64,000 nt of DNA, from NCBI RefSeq assembly GCF_000756375.1, contig NZ_JNFD01000021.1, positions 186,001 through 250,000 on the forward strand, read 5' to 3'. The notes below the pieces were generated by a model. It saw only the letters and a program-made list of their open reading frames with translations. It searched no databases and was not told where the DNA came from. This DNA is from Sphingopyxis sp. LC81 (lineage in GTDB: Bacteria > Pseudomonadota > Alphaproteobacteria > Sphingomonadales > Sphingomonadaceae). Shown here in pieces: positions 1 to 9,107 of the stretch. Made by a program: the position numbers and the translations under genes. Each line of letters begins with the position of its first letter. Position 1 is the first letter of the stretch.

Positions 1-963
1 CGCGGTGCGCGGCGACATCTTGAGGAGCGGGATCAGCCCCCATTGCGAGAGCAGTGTCGCGAAGGCGCCCGCCATCAGCACGATACCCGTCATCGCGGCG
101 CCCTCGTCGGGGCGAAGGCGGAGATGGAGGCGGTCGAGGATCAGGAAGCCGATCACGCCGAGCATCATCGCTTGCGCCTGCCCGCCGAACAAGCCGGCGA
201 GCAGCCACGGCCGCACGCGCGTGTCGGTCCAGCGCAGGGGAGGGGCGTCGGCGCCCTGATCAAGAACCTGGTCCTCGGCCTCCTCGGCGGCGGTTTGCGG
301 CGAACCACCCGTCGTGGGGTAGGAAACGATCGCACCGCGCGCCGCGAAGCGCGGCACGTCGTCGGGCAGGCGCCAGCGCAGCGCGATGAGCACCGCAAGG
401 CCGATAGCCGCGAAGACGAGCAAGGGGCCGGCGAGGCCGACGATCGGCAGGATGAAGAAGGGCGCGATAGCGGGACCGATCACGGTGCCGAGCCCGAACG
501 ACGAGGACACGAGCGACAGCGCCTGTGTGCGCTGGTCAGGATCGGTGCGCGCAGCGACATAGGCCTGCACTGCGGGGGGCGCCGCCGAGCCGAGCCCCCC
601 ATAGAGGCTGCGAAACAGCGCGAAGAGGATGAAGGTCGTGCCCGCCGCGACCCAGCCCGCGAGGCCCGACCACAGCACAAGGCCGCACAGCGCCATCGAC
701 GACAGGAAGCCGATGACGCCGAGCGCCATCAGCGCCTTGCGTCCGCGCTTGTCCGACTGGCGCGCCCAATGCGGCGCGGTGAGCACCCACAATAGCGCCG
801 ACCAGCTGAACGCGAGGCTGACCCAGACGTCGGGAATGTGCAGTTTGGCGCCGATCGCGGGCAGGATCGATTGCATAGCGGTGTTGCCCGCGGCGGCGAC
901 CAGCATCACCGCAAAGAGGACCACCATACGGTCCGAGGGGATGGAATGCGATGTCGTCGCCAT
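1..963 (-). CDS. MFS transporter, truncated at the window edge
   Basis: The minus strand is open from ATG 963 to base 1, giving 321 codons of a protein cut off by the left edge. A strong AAGGAGG ribosome site lies 7-8 bases before this ATG. The protein shows alternating long hydrophobic segments, as in the 12-helix major facilitator family, and between the second and third segments a version of MFS motif A (ending SDKRGRKALMALG). A long hydrophilic loop of about 55 residues follows the sixth helix, where the family normally has its central cytoplasmic loop. It should be an inner-membrane secondary transporter, probably a drug or metabolite exporter. The substrate cannot be read from sequence. 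It points away from the next gene, with about 150 bases between. Confidence 0.85.
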   Translation of the reverse strand, partial: MATTSHSIPSDRMVVLFAVMLVAAAGNTAMQSILPAIGAKLHIPDVWVSLAFSWSALLWVLTAPHWARQSDKRGRKALMALGVIGFLSSMALCGLVLWSGLAGWVAAGTTFILFALFRSLYGGLGSAAPPAVQAYVAARTDPDQRTQALSLVSSSFGLGTVIGPAIAPFFILPIVGLAGPLLVFAAIGLAVLIALRWRLPDDVPRFAARGAIVSYPTTGGSPQTAAEEAEDQVLDQGADAPPLRWTDTRVRPWLLAGLFGGQAQAMMLGVIGFLILDRLHLRLRPDEGAAMTGIVLMAGAFATLLSQWGLIPLLKMSPRTA

Positions 964-1110
964 GTTCGCCCCCTCCTTGGCTTTGGTCGGTAACGCCGCC
1001 TCTCCCTACACGCGGGCGCCCCGCTGTCCAGAGTCAAGACAGACTCTTTCCTTGCGCCCCGGCGCCGATTTTGCCACGCCTTTGGCAACCGCAACAACGC
1101 GAAAGCCAAC

Positions 1111-1749
1111 ATGACCAATCCGCGGGCGCAGGCCCAAGAAACAAAAGCCCCGCTGACCCGCCGGGTTCGCGAGGGCGTAAAACGCTTTTTCGGACCGTGG
1201 GGCATGTTCGTCCGCGGCTTCATCAAGCATCCGGTCATGGTGGGATCGATCGTGCCGTCGTCGCCGACGCTGATCCGCCACATGCTGAAGCCCGTCGACT
1301 GGAAGAACACCAAGCTGTTCGTCGAATATGGCCCGGGCGTCGGCACCTTCTGCCGCCCTATACTCGAACATATGGCGGGCGATGCGACGCTGATCGCGAT
1401 CGACACGAATGAGGATTTCATCGACTATCTGCGTAAGGACATCCGCGACAGCCGCTTCGTCGCGGTTCACGGATCGGCCTCTGATGTCGAAGAGATCGTG
1501 CGCGCACACGGCTTTGAGCACGCCGACTATGTCCTTTCGGGCTTGCCCTTTTCGACGCTGCCCGCGGGTGTCGGCCCGGCGATCGCCGCCGCGACGCACC
1601 GCGTGCTTCGCCCCGGCGGCGCCTTTCTCGTCTATCAGTTCCGTGCCCGTGCGCGCGATTTTCTCGCCGTCCACTTTAATCGCATCGACAATGCGTTCGA
1701 ATGGGTCAATGTCCCGCCCTGCTTCCTGTTCTGGGGCTGGAAAGACTAA
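1111..1749 (+). CDS. PmtA-like phospholipid N-methyltransferase
   Basis: A 212-residue class I SAM-dependent methyltransferase. The SAM-binding loop is VEYGPGVGTF (residues 71-80), followed by the acidic strand end IAIDTN (95-100) and the motif GLPFSTLP (144-151). That pattern is shared by rRNA adenine dimethylases and the short Rhodobacter-type PmtA enzymes, which convert phosphatidylethanolamine to methylated forms. The basic, aromatic N-terminus (residues 15-45) could bind a membrane surface. Its neighbour on the other strand is a phospholipase-D-fold protein, which supports a lipid role. The two genes converge and their stop codons overlap by 4 bases. An rRNA dimethylase function is less likely because ksgA proteins are longer. 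The exact lipid substrate is an inference. Confidence 0.75.
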   Translation: MTNPRAQAQETKAPLTRRVREGVKRFFGPWGMFVRGFIKHPVMVGSIVPSSPTLIRHMLKPVDWKNTKLFVEYGPGVGTFCRPILEHMAGDATLIAIDTNEDFIDYLRKDIRDSRFVAVHGSASDVEEIVRAHGFEHADYVLSGLPFSTLPAGVGPAIAAATHRVLRPGGAFLVYQFRARARDFLAVHFNRIDNAFEWVNVPPCFLFWGWKD

Positions 1750-2993
1750 ACTTCCGGGTCGGGATCGCCGAGCCCGAAGTTCAATTTTCGCGACACCGTA
1801 TAATCGACGATGCCGACCACGAACCAGGCGAGCGTCCAGCGGATGCGCGTCAGCCAACCGGCGCGCGCCTTGTGCGAATTCGATGTGATGACTTCGCAAT
1901 CGGACCGCATCTCCGCAACGAAACCGCGCATCTGTCGGGCAAAGCCCGCGTCGGCGATCCGCACCATCACCTCGACGTTCACGAACAGGCTGCGCACGTC
2001 GAAATTGGCTGATCCGATATAGACGACATCATCGATGACGATCAGCTTCATATGCAGTTTGCACGGCTGATATTCACACACATCGGCGGATTTGCGCAGC
2101 AAATAGCCATAGAGCAGGCGCGACGCACCGATCGTTGCGGCGTTGTCCGATTTGCCTGCCATCACGAAGCGCGCCCGCCCACGCCTTGCCACGCGTCCAA
2201 GACGTCGCAGCAGGCCCTGACCGGGCGAAAAATAGGCCATCGCCATGTCGAGTTGGCGCGCGTTTTCTAGGTCTGCGCGCACCGCACGGGCCCAGGGCGA
2301 CAGCCGCTGGGTGGGGCCGCCGACCAGCCAGGATATCGCGCCATTGTCGATCGGCCATTCGCGGATCAGTCGCCGCAACATCAGCAGTTTGCCGTCGTTG
2401 TTGACGGTGTAATCATGGATTTCGTCGAACCATAGCGCCGCGCGCGCGACACTCGGCCCCTTGACGATCATCCCGATGTCGAACCAGCAATCGCTGCGCG
2501 GGGGGCTCAGATAATCGTCGGCGATGTTGAAGCCGCCGGTTACCGCGACATGATCGTCGATCAGGATCAGTTTCTGGTGGTTGCGGATCAAATAGGTCGA
2601 GCGCCAGCGGCGCGAGAAAAAGGTAACGCTACCGCCGGCTTCGCGAAGCGGCGCGAACAGGCCGTCGGGCGTGTCGCCCGACCCGAAGCTGTCGATGACC
2701 GCGCGCACGCGAACGCCGCGTTTGGCGGCGACCAGCAAGGCGTCGACGACACGCACGCCTGCGGCGTCGCCCTCGAAAATATACATGATGATGTCGATGC
2801 TGTGCGCTGCGCCGTTGATCAGGTCGAGCAGCCGGGTCAGCCGCTCGCCGCCGTCGAAGATCAGCTCGAGCCGGTGACCAGCCACGTCCGCCGTCAGTCG
2901 TTCGGACAAGTCGACGGGTGCGCAGGCTTCGGTCATCAACCGCTCATAGGCCGGTGTCCGCAAAGCCCGCAAGGGCAGCGCTTTGATTGACAT
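1746..2993 (-). CDS. Phospholipase D-like protein, probable cardiolipin synthase
   Basis: A 415-residue protein with two HKD motifs. The first has His139 and Lys141 in NHQKLILIDD, followed by GGFN. The second has His314 and Lys316 in HMKLIVIDD, followed by GSANFD. Two such motifs form one active site in the PLD superfamily. Spacing and length fit bacterial cardiolipin synthases of the ClsB/ClsC type, which condense two phosphatidylglycerols or PG with PE at the inner membrane. The N-terminus lacks the two transmembrane helices of ClsA, and one hydrophobic stretch near the C-terminus could anchor it. It converges on the methyltransferase gene. A phosphatidyltransferase with another acceptor is possible. 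Confidence 0.8.
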   Translation of the reverse strand: MSIKALPLRALRTPAYERLMTEACAPVDLSERLTADVAGHRLELIFDGGERLTRLLDLINGAAHSIDIIMYIFEGDAAGVRVVDALLVAAKRGVRVRAVIDSFGSGDTPDGLFAPLREAGGSVTFFSRRWRSTYLIRNHQKLILIDDHVAVTGGFNIADDYLSPPRSDCWFDIGMIVKGPSVARAALWFDEIHDYTVNNDGKLLMLRRLIREWPIDNGAISWLVGGPTQRLSPWARAVRADLENARQLDMAMAYFSPGQGLLRRLGRVARRGRARFVMAGKSDNAATIGASRLLYGYLLRKSADVCEYQPCKLHMKLIVIDDVVYIGSANFDVRSLFVNVEVMVRIADAGFARQMRGFVAEMRSDCEVITSNSHKARAGWLTRIRWTLAWFVVGIVDYTVSRKLNFGLGDPDPEV

Positions 2994-3075
2994 CGCCCGG
3001 CGGTGCTGCTAGCGCGCAGCGCTTGCCGCCATGCCCCTCCAAAGGGCTGGCCTCTCCTATACCTAAGGAAACAAT

Positions 3076-3420
3076 ATGGCCCGCGTTACCGTCGAGGATT
3101 GCGTCGACAAAGTTCCCAACCGTTTCGACCTGGTCCTGCTCTCCGCGCATCGCGCGCGCGAGATTTCGGGTGGTTCGGAGCTGACCGTCGACCGCGACCG
3201 CGACAAGAACCCGGTCGTCGCGCTGCGCGAGATCGCCGAACAGACCGTGCGTCCGAAGGACCTCAAGGAAACGCTGGTCGGTTCGATGCAGAAGGTCGTC
3301 GTCGACGATGACGATACGCCCGATGAAATCAGCTCGATCAGCCGCTCGGCCGAAGCGCTTCGCCTGACCGCCGCTGCGCCGCCGCGCAGCCCCGCGGGCG
3401 GTGGCAGCGATTTCGAATAA
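3076..3420 (+). CDS. rpoZ: RNA polymerase omega subunit
   Basis: A 114-residue protein beginning [20 protein letters not shown], the conserved N-terminal signature of omega. It is followed by the LSAHRAREI helix that wraps the beta-prime subunit and by [14 protein letters not shown]. The omega subunit helps RNA polymerase assembly and forms part of a ppGpp site in many proteobacteria. The C-terminal tail is acidic, then Pro/Gly-rich, and longer than in E. coli, as is usual in alphaproteobacteria. The start at 3076 follows AAGGAAACAAT. A strong terminator lies 25 bases past the stop, so the gene looks monocistronic. Confidence 0.97.
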   Translation: MARVTVEDCVDKVPNRFDLVLLSAHRAREISGGSELTVDRDRDKNPVVALREIAEQTVRPKDLKETLVGSMQKVVVDDDDTPDEISSISRSAEALRLTAAAPPRSPAGGGSDFE

Positions 3421-3445
3421 GCGCTGTATAATCCGATCACCAAGG

Positions 3446-3473
3446 GGGCCGCAGGAAACTGCGGCCCTTCTTG
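3446..3473 (+). terminator. Rho-independent terminator of rpoZ
   Basis: A perfect 9-bp stem, GGGCCGCAG pairing with CTGCGGCCC, closed by a GAAA tetraloop and followed by TTCTTGT. It starts 25 bases after the rpoZ stop. The tail touches the stop codon of the opposing DUF3800 gene (3476-3478), so it may stop readthrough from both sides, although the T-rich tail favours the plus direction. Confidence 0.85.
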
Positions 3474-3475
3474 TA

Positions 3476-4081
3476 TCAGTCGACCTCGGTCAACTCGGCA
3501 ATGCGGATGGCCTTTGACGCCAGCATCGGTTCGATGATCCGCTGGATGCGATAGGCGCGCGGCGAACCCACTGTGATATTGAACAGGCTGTTCGCGATCA
3601 CGTCGGCGATCTGGACCCCGTCGCTGCGTTTGCTGTCGGCCAGCGAAGCGCGGCCCCATTGGCCGAGCCCCGCCTGTATCTCTTCGCGTACATGCGAAAG
3701 AATCTTGGGATCATAGCGCCCGTCGTCGATCACGACGTCGGTGCAGACGCCGCCGGTTTCGGGCAGCCAGTGACCAACCGCGCTGTTGAGCAAGGCGCCA
3801 TAGAGCGCGAGGTCGCTGGGCAGCGTGCCCCCGGGGTTCTGCGCGAGCTTGTCGCGTTCGGCGACGGCTACCCAGGCGCGGCCGCCGGCGCGGTCGAAGA
3901 GTTCGAGCAGATAGGCGCGTTCGACGACGCTGATGCGGCTGCCCTTGAGCTCGCCGCGCAGCCCGGTCACGCTACGAAAGCGCGCGTGGATGTCCGCCGC
4001 GGCCTTGGGGGTCAGCATCACCGCCGAAAAGGTCATCGCGCCGGCGTTGAGACCACCCGATTCATCGCAATAAATGGTCAT
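3476..4081 (-). CDS. DUF3800 family protein
   Basis: A 201-residue protein that starts MTIYCDESGG and carries SDGVQIADVIANSLF near residues 155-170. The early D-E-S and the late GVQIADV..N are the conserved acidic and helical motifs of DUF3800, a family thought to have an RNase H-like fold. No biochemical function is firmly established for most members, and some are found with mobile elements or defence genes. It is the last gene of a three-gene minus-strand group and starts 8 bases after the DUF11 gene stops. Nothing in the flanks marks it as mobile here. Confidence 0.7.
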   Translation of the reverse strand: MTIYCDESGGLNAGAMTFSAVMLTPKAAADIHARFRSVTGLRGELKGSRISVVERAYLLELFDRAGGRAWVAVAERDKLAQNPGGTLPSDLALYGALLNSAVGHWLPETGGVCTDVVIDDGRYDPKILSHVREEIQAGLGQWGRASLADSKRSDGVQIADVIANSLFNITVGSPRAYRIQRIIEPMLASKAIRIAELTEVD

Positions 4082-4089
4082 CTAGCGGT

Positions 4090-4575
4090 TCACCGAACCC
4101 GGCCGAAAAAAGCGACCGAGCGGCTTTGCCCCGGGGCGATCGCATCGGGCCACAGCCAGCGGACATGCGTCACATCGGCGGCCGTCGCGGGACGGGGCGC
4201 CGCGCCGCCGACGGGCACCGTCAGCGCCGCGAGCGCGCCGAACGTCTTGCCGCCGTCGGTCGAAACGCCGAAACCCGCCGTATCGGCGGTGTCGTCGAAC
4301 ATCAGGCCCTCGGGGATCGGATTGACCAAATTGAGCCCTGCCGCGGGGGTTGCGCCGTTGTTGGTGAAGGTGAGCGCTACGCGGACGCGGTCGCCCGGGA
4401 CGACCACATCGGGTGCAACATAGGTCTTTTTCGGCGGTTGGCCGTCCGACGACGGGGTCGATTTTTCGAGTTCGATCTTGCTTGTCAACGAGCCGGTTCC
4501 CTGCGCCGCCACCGGCTGAATGCCCGCCGCAAAAAGGGCCGCCAAGGCCAGGGCATTCCACGCTTTGCCGATCAT
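4090..4575 (-). CDS. Secreted DUF11-domain protein
   Basis: A 161-residue protein with a typical signal peptide (MIGKAWNALALAALFAAGIQ, predicted cleavage after VAAQ at about residue 25). It is followed by a beta-rich domain containing VPGDRVRVALTFTNNGATPA. This matches the DUF11 (conserved repeat, Ig-like) pattern, in which a V.PGD....T.TNNG motif precedes N.IP.G. Such domains occur singly or in arrays in exported surface proteins, and here there is one. It has no catalytic residues that I recognise. It sits between a small secreted protein and the DUF3800 gene in a likely operon. Confidence 0.7.
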   Translation of the reverse strand: MIGKAWNALALAALFAAGIQPVAAQGTGSLTSKIELEKSTPSSDGQPPKKTYVAPDVVVPGDRVRVALTFTNNGATPAAGLNLVNPIPEGLMFDDTADTAGFGVSTDGGKTFGALAALTVPVGGAAPRPATAADVTHVRWLWPDAIAPGQSRSVAFFGRVR

Positions 4576-4611
4576 CGCCGTCTCCTTTGGTCCTAGCGCA
4601 CCTTTGACGCA

Positions 4612-4998
4612 TCAGGTGGGGCAGGGATAGCGTTTCTTCATCAGCGCATCGAATGCCGAATAGACGCTGACCGACTTGCGTGCCGTGACGGGATAGGTGC
4701 GGAGGTGGGACAGCCATTGATCGGGGGTCAGGCTGCCCGATTCAGGGGGACAACTCGTCGTCTTGCGACCGGCGCGACGTTCGGCATCGATCCGCGCCTT
4801 ATAGCGTTTGCCCGCGGCGACCACTTCACCTTTGAGCTGGTTGCCTTGCGGGGTCGCGAGCGCGAGCGGGCCGAGCCGTTCGAGCGACGTCGCGCGCGCG
4901 AGGAATGCCGCGACGCTCATGTCGCCCGGCGCCATCGCGCAGAGGAAGGGAGCGGCGAGCAGGGCGGGCAAAATGCGGGCATATGTCCCTTTGGTCAT
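4612..4998 (-). CDS. Small secreted protein of unknown function
   Basis: The 128-residue reading from ATG 4998 starts with a signal sequence (MTKGTYARILPALLAAPFLC, cleavage probably after CAMA). The mature part is basic and mostly helical, with one cysteine in SCPPES and another in RYPCPT at the C-terminus, which might pair in the periplasm. An upstream in-frame ATG at 5022 is possible but would push the signal peptide inside. I do not recognise the family. It is the first gene of the group that leads to the DUF11 and DUF3800 genes, starting 61 bases beyond the end of ftsH. Confidence 0.6.
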   Translation of the reverse strand: MTKGTYARILPALLAAPFLCAMAPGDMSVAAFLARATSLERLGPLALATPQGNQLKGEVVAAGKRYKARIDAERRAGRKTTSCPPESGSLTPDQWLSHLRTYPVTARKSVSVYSAFDALMKKRYPCPT

Positions 4999-5046
4999 AT
5001 GCCGCAACTTGCCCCCACCCAATGAATAGTCCCTGAATCGAAGGGG

Positions 5047-5063
5047 CTAGGCCGAAAGCCTAG
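5047..5063 (-). terminator. Possible weak hairpin terminator at the end of ftsH
   Basis: A 6-bp stem (CTAGGC with GCCTAG) around a 5-base loop overlaps the ftsH TAG stop codon at 5060-5062. Read on the minus strand it is followed by CCCCTTCGATT, only weakly T-rich, so termination may be partial and let ftsH transcripts reach the downstream small genes. Confidence 0.35.
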
Positions 5064-7006
5064 GCGCCCTGCGGGTTGGCGTCGCCGAAGGGGCGCCGCG
5101 GCTTGCGCTTGATCTGCGGGATGCCGCCGGCATGGCCCGACACCGGGGTGCCGCGCTTGCCCGCTTCGTCTTCGCGGCCAATGTCCTCGCCCTTGATCGC
5201 GCGTTTCGATTCCTCGCCCGACAGCGTCTCATATTCGAGCAGCGCCCCGGCGAGCAGGTGAAGTTCGTCGAGATGGTCGGTGAGCACCTTGCGCGCGGTC
5301 TTTTCGCCTTCCTCGACGAGGCGGCGGACTTCGGCGTCGATCAGGCGGGCGGTGTCTTCGGACATATTCTGCGCGCGCGACACGCTATGGCCGAGGAATA
5401 CCTCGTCCTGATTGTCGCGATAGCGCAGCCAGCCGAGCTTTTCGGACATACCATATTCCATGACCATCGAACGCGCCATGTCGGTCGCCTGCTGGATGTC
5501 GTTCGACGCGCCGGTGTTCAGCTCATCCTTGCCGTAAATCAGCTGTTCGGCGATGCGGCCGCCGAAGCAAAGCGCGAGGCGCGCCTTCATCTGCTTCATA
5601 TTGGTCGAATAACGGTCGCGTTCGGGCAGGTTCCACGTCACGCCCAGCGCACGGCCGCGCGGGATGATCGTGACCTTGTGAAGCGGGTCGCAGCCGTCGA
5701 CGTGCAGCGAGACGAGCGCGTGGCCGGCCTCGTGATAGGCGGTCGATTTCTTCTCGTCCTCGGTCATCACCATCGAACGCCGCTCGGCGCCCATCATGAC
5801 CTTGTCCTTCGCCTCTTCGAACTCGTCGTTCGCGATCAGGCGCTTGCCTTTGCGTGCGGCAAGCAGCGCGGCTTCGTTGCAAAGATTGGCCAGATCGGCG
5901 CCCGAGAAGCCCGGCGTTCCGCGCGCGACGCGGCGCAGGTCGACGTCGGGGGCGAGCGGCTTTTTGCGCGTGTGAACCTCGAGGATCTTCTGGCGGCCCT
6001 CGATGTCGGGGCGCGGCACGACGACCTGGCGGTCGAAGCGGCCGGGACGGAGAAGGGCAGGGTCGAGCACGTCGGGGCGGTTGGTTGCCGCGACGATGAT
6101 GATGCCTTCGTTCGCCTCGAAACCGTCCATTTCGACGAGCAGCTGGTTCAGCGTCTGTTCGCGCTCGTCGTTGCCGTTGCCGAGGCCGGCGCCGCGATGG
6201 CGGCCGACCGCGTCGATTTCGTCGATGAACACGATGCACGGTGCATTGCGCTTCGCCTGTTCGAACATGTCGCGGACGCGCGATGCGCCGACACCGACGA
6301 ACATTTCGACGAAGTCCGACCCAGAAATGGTGAAGAACGGGACGCCTGCCTCACCAGCGATTGCGCGGGCGAGCAGCGTCTTACCGGTACCGGGCGAACC
6401 GACGAGCAGCGCGCCCTTCGGAATCTGGCCACCGAGCTTCGAGAATTTGGTCGGATCACGCAGGAACTCGACGATTTCCTCAAGCTCCTCGCGTGCTTCG
6501 TCGATGCCGGCAACGTCGTCAAAGGTCACGCGGCCCTGCTTTTCGGTGAGCATCTTCGCGCGCGACTTGCCAAAGCCCATCGCGCCCGAGCCGTTGTTTT
6601 TCTGGACCTGACGGAAGACGAAGAAGGCGATGCCGAGGATCAGCAGGAAGGGCAGCGACTGGACGAGCATATACATCCAGAAATTCGGCGCTTCGGTCGC
6701 CTTGCCGTCATATTTGACGCCATTGTCGTTGAGCATCTTGAGCAGTTCGGGATCGCGCACGACGTTGGCGCTGAAACGGTCGCCGTTCGACAGCGTGCCC
6801 GTCACCTTGTCTTCGGACAGCACGACGTCCTTGACGGCGCCTTCCTCGACCTTTTGCCGGAACTCGGAATAGGCAAGCGGATTGCCGACAGGCTGCGAAG
6901 CGCCGCCGAACATCGAGGCGACGAGGAGCATGGCAAGCAGGATGCCGCTCCAGATCATCACACTCTTCATCCAGGGATTGCCCTGCGGTTCCTTGTCGTC
7001 CTGCAT
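5060..7006 (-). CDS. ftsH: ATP-dependent zinc metalloprotease FtsH
   Basis: A 648-residue membrane protease that degrades misfolded membrane proteins and selected soluble regulators. An N-terminal helix (about 13-33), a periplasmic domain and a second helix (about 107-131) precede the AAA domain. Walker A is GSPGTGKT (203-210; the usual second residue is P), Walker B is IVFIDEID (258-265), and the second region of homology contains RPGRFDR. The zinc site HEAGH is at 425-429. The start at 7006 has GAGGAA upstream; the longer in-frame ORF to 7087 lacks support. It follows tilS by 81 bases, as in many alphaproteobacteria. The C-terminal tail is basic and Pro-rich. Confidence 0.97.
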   Translation of the reverse strand: MQDDKEPQGNPWMKSVMIWSGILLAMLLVASMFGGASQPVGNPLAYSEFRQKVEEGAVKDVVLSEDKVTGTLSNGDRFSANVVRDPELLKMLNDNGVKYDGKATEAPNFWMYMLVQSLPFLLILGIAFFVFRQVQKNNGSGAMGFGKSRAKMLTEKQGRVTFDDVAGIDEAREELEEIVEFLRDPTKFSKLGGQIPKGALLVGSPGTGKTLLARAIAGEAGVPFFTISGSDFVEMFVGVGASRVRDMFEQAKRNAPCIVFIDEIDAVGRHRGAGLGNGNDEREQTLNQLLVEMDGFEANEGIIIVAATNRPDVLDPALLRPGRFDRQVVVPRPDIEGRQKILEVHTRKKPLAPDVDLRRVARGTPGFSGADLANLCNEAALLAARKGKRLIANDEFEEAKDKVMMGAERRSMVMTEDEKKSTAYHEAGHALVSLHVDGCDPLHKVTIIPRGRALGVTWNLPERDRYSTNMKQMKARLALCFGGRIAEQLIYGKDELNTGASNDIQQATDMARSMVMEYGMSEKLGWLRYRDNQDEVFLGHSVSRAQNMSEDTARLIDAEVRRLVEEGEKTARKVLTDHLDELHLLAGALLEYETLSGEESKRAIKGEDIGREDEAGKRGTPVSGHAGGIPQIKRKPRRPFGDANPQGA

Positions 7007-7087
7007 TCGGATTCGTTCCTCAACGGCGCGGTACTGCGCTCCTATCCGCATAAGATAGGATAATCGGGTTAAATGACAATGAGGCAA

Positions 7088-8092
7088 TCAGCCCTTTTTC
7101 GCTGCTTTCCGGCGCGGCGCCGCGGAAATGCGCCAGATCGTCCCTTCGAGGCCGCGCACCGCATCGATCAGCAGCGCGCCGACCATCGCTCGCCGCCCTT
7201 CGTGCATCGCCGCGATCACGCCGTCGAGCGAGGCACCGCGCAGGACGAGTTGCGGCGCGTTGGCGCGCAGCCGCTGCGCGACGATGCGGCGGAACATCTC
7301 GGGCGGATAGCCATCGTCGCGGATCACCGCGATGTCCGATGCATCGGGCCAGGATGCGATCAGCCGCTCGACCGCCCAGTCGAGCGCCTCGTCGGCTTCG
7401 GCGAGCCACACCGCCGATTTCGCCGCGGCAGCAGGGTCTAGTGCGGTCTGCGACTGGAGCGCATGGCGCAGCCGAGCCCGGTCGAAGCGATCGTCGCTGT
7501 TCGACGGATCGTCGACAAAGGGCAGGTCGTTTTCAAGCGCCAGATGGACGAGTTCGCTGCGCCGCCAGTGCAGCAGCGGGCGCAGGATGGCCCCGTTGCG
7601 CGCGCGGATCGCGGCGAGCCCGCCGACGCCGCTGCTGCGGTTGAGCCGCATGACGATCGTCTCGAGCTGATCGTCGGCATGGTGCGCCGTCACGATATGC
7701 TTGAGTTCCTTGGCTTCGCGCCATTGTTCGAGCAGGCGGTAGCGTTCGGTCCGCGCCGCGGCTTGCTGCGATCCCTTGATCGGCGTTGGCGGGCGCAGCG
7801 TCGAATGCGGGATATGCTCGCGCTCGCAAAAGCCCGCGACCATGCGCGCCTCGTCGTCCGAGCCCTTTCGCAGGCCATGGTCGACCGTCGCTGCCCAGAC
7901 CTGTCCGGGCAGCAAGGACGCCATCAGCCAAAGCAGCGCCATGCTGTCGGGCCCGCCCGAAACGGCGACACCATAATGGAGGCGGTGCCAGTCGGATCCG
8001 ACGAGCGCGGCGAGATCGCCGGCGAGCCGGTCCGCGGCGTCGCGGTCAGCAACCTGCTTTTGTTTTTGCGGCGGCAGCATCGGTCCGGACAT
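7088..8092 (-). CDS. tilS: tRNA(Ile)-lysidine synthetase
   Basis: A 334-residue protein with the PP-loop SGGPDS (45-50), which binds ATP and activates C34 of tRNA-Ile(CAU) for lysidine addition. That change switches its decoding from AUG to AUA. Further matches are VDHGLR after the loop and TAHHADDQLET, both conserved in TilS. The C-terminal region is shorter than in E. coli, as in other alphaproteobacteria. The start at 8092 makes the gene overlap the end of cpoB by 47 bases; an ATG at 8080 is an alternative. The overlap suggests coupled translation in a cpoB-tilS-ftsH operon. Confidence 0.93.
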   Translation of the reverse strand: MSGPMLPPQKQKQVADRDAADRLAGDLAALVGSDWHRLHYGVAVSGGPDSMALLWLMASLLPGQVWAATVDHGLRKGSDDEARMVAGFCEREHIPHSTLRPPTPIKGSQQAAARTERYRLLEQWREAKELKHIVTAHHADDQLETIVMRLNRSSGVGGLAAIRARNGAILRPLLHWRRSELVHLALENDLPFVDDPSNSDDRFDRARLRHALQSQTALDPAAAAKSAVWLAEADEALDWAVERLIASWPDASDIAVIRDDGYPPEMFRRIVAQRLRANAPQLVLRGASLDGVIAAMHEGRRAMVGALLIDAVRGLEGTIWRISAAPRRKAAKKG

Positions 8093-8993
8093 CCTGCGGC
8101 GCCTTGTCGCCATAGACTTCGTCGAGTTCGCGGAACGCCTTGCACGCGTCGGCCTTGCGGCCGAGCTTGTCGAGCGCGACGCCCATATACATCAGGCTGT
8201 GCGGCGCGCGCGCGCCGCTCGGGCGGTCCTTGTAATTATTGTAGAAGGCGACCGCGGCGAGGCTCGGCTTGCCTTCGTCGAGATAGGAGCGGCCGAGCAA
8301 ATTCTGCGCAAAGCTCGCCTGGCTGCTCTTCGGCCATTTGGTGACGACGGTCTTCAGCTGCGCCTGCGCTTCGGGATAGAGCTTCGCTTCCCACAGGCGA
8401 TAGCCATAGTCGTACGCGTCCTTGGTTTCGTTGCCGCTCGCGGGAACCTCGACCTTCTTGACGAGCGCGAGCCGCGCGGCGTCGGTAGTCGCGGGCTTGG
8501 CCGCCGGCTTGTCGGCGGGTTTCTTCACCGGGGTTGCCGCGACCGTGGTCGTCGCTGCCGGCGGCTTCACCGTCGGGGCGAGGCCGGCGGGCGTCGCGGT
8601 CGGTGCGGCGACCGCTGCCGGATCGGCGAAACGCTTGTCCATTTCGGCCTTGTACGCGGTGAACTGCTTTTCGAGTTCGCGGAGCTGGAAGGCATTTTGT
8701 TCGGTCTGGCCGGTCAATGCCTGCAGCTGCGATTCGAGCGCATCGACGCGCGCGGTCAGGTCGATCACCGGGGCGTTGGTGCGGGCGCGCTCGCCGGGTG
8801 TGTTGTCGGGAGCGATCTCACCCTCGAAGAAGGTCGGGCTGCCGCCGGGAAAAACCGACCGCTGGACGGCGCGCATTTCCTTTTCGAGCCGTTCGACCCG
8901 CTTGACGACACCATTGTCCTGCGCCGCCACGGGCATCGCCGCGACGAGCGCGATCGTTGCCGCTCCCAGGAAAGTGATCTGACGCATCATCAT
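8046..8993 (-). CDS. cpoB: Tol-Pal system protein CpoB (YbgF)
   Basis: A 315-residue periplasmic protein. A signal peptide ends at PVAAQ (about residue 25). A coiled-coil trimerisation segment follows (KRVERLEKEMRAVQR and later ALESQLQAL), then a long Ala/Pro/Lys/Thr-rich linker (about 125-170). The C-terminal TPR domain begins near DAYDYGYRLWEAKLYPEAQ. In E. coli CpoB links Tol-Pal to PBP1B and coordinates outer-membrane constriction with septal peptidoglycan synthesis. The other tol-pal genes are not in this window. Three ATGs in a row (8993, 8990, 8987) leave the exact start open. Confidence 0.9.
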   Translation of the reverse strand: MMMRQITFLGAATIALVAAMPVAAQDNGVVKRVERLEKEMRAVQRSVFPGGSPTFFEGEIAPDNTPGERARTNAPVIDLTARVDALESQLQALTGQTEQNAFQLRELEKQFTAYKAEMDKRFADPAAVAAPTATPAGLAPTVKPPAATTTVAATPVKKPADKPAAKPATTDAARLALVKKVEVPASGNETKDAYDYGYRLWEAKLYPEAQAQLKTVVTKWPKSSQASFAQNLLGRSYLDEGKPSLAAVAFYNNYKDRPSGARAPHSLMYMGVALDKLGRKADACKAFRELDEVYGDKAPQDVRTDAAAAKTKAGC

Positions 8994-9107
8994 CTGCCGT
9001 TAGGTCCCCACTAATTAACCATTTCGTTGCTCATAACGCGGCAAAGCACGGCAGCGCAAACCCATTTCGGTGCACTGCCGCTCGAGCCGGCCCGATTGAT
9101 CGGCGGT

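Noticed and set aside
43..795. Plus-strand frame of 250 codons at the left edge
   Set aside because: It lies opposite a clear MFS transporter with a good ribosome site; the frame is highly charged and low in complexity.
1111..1749. rRNA adenine dimethylase KsgA
   Set aside because: It is too short and has a membrane-binding type N-terminus; its neighbour is a lipid enzyme.
5132..7063. Plus-strand open frame of 643 codons opposite ftsH
   Set aside because: ftsH is certain on the minus strand, and the opposite frame lacks motifs.
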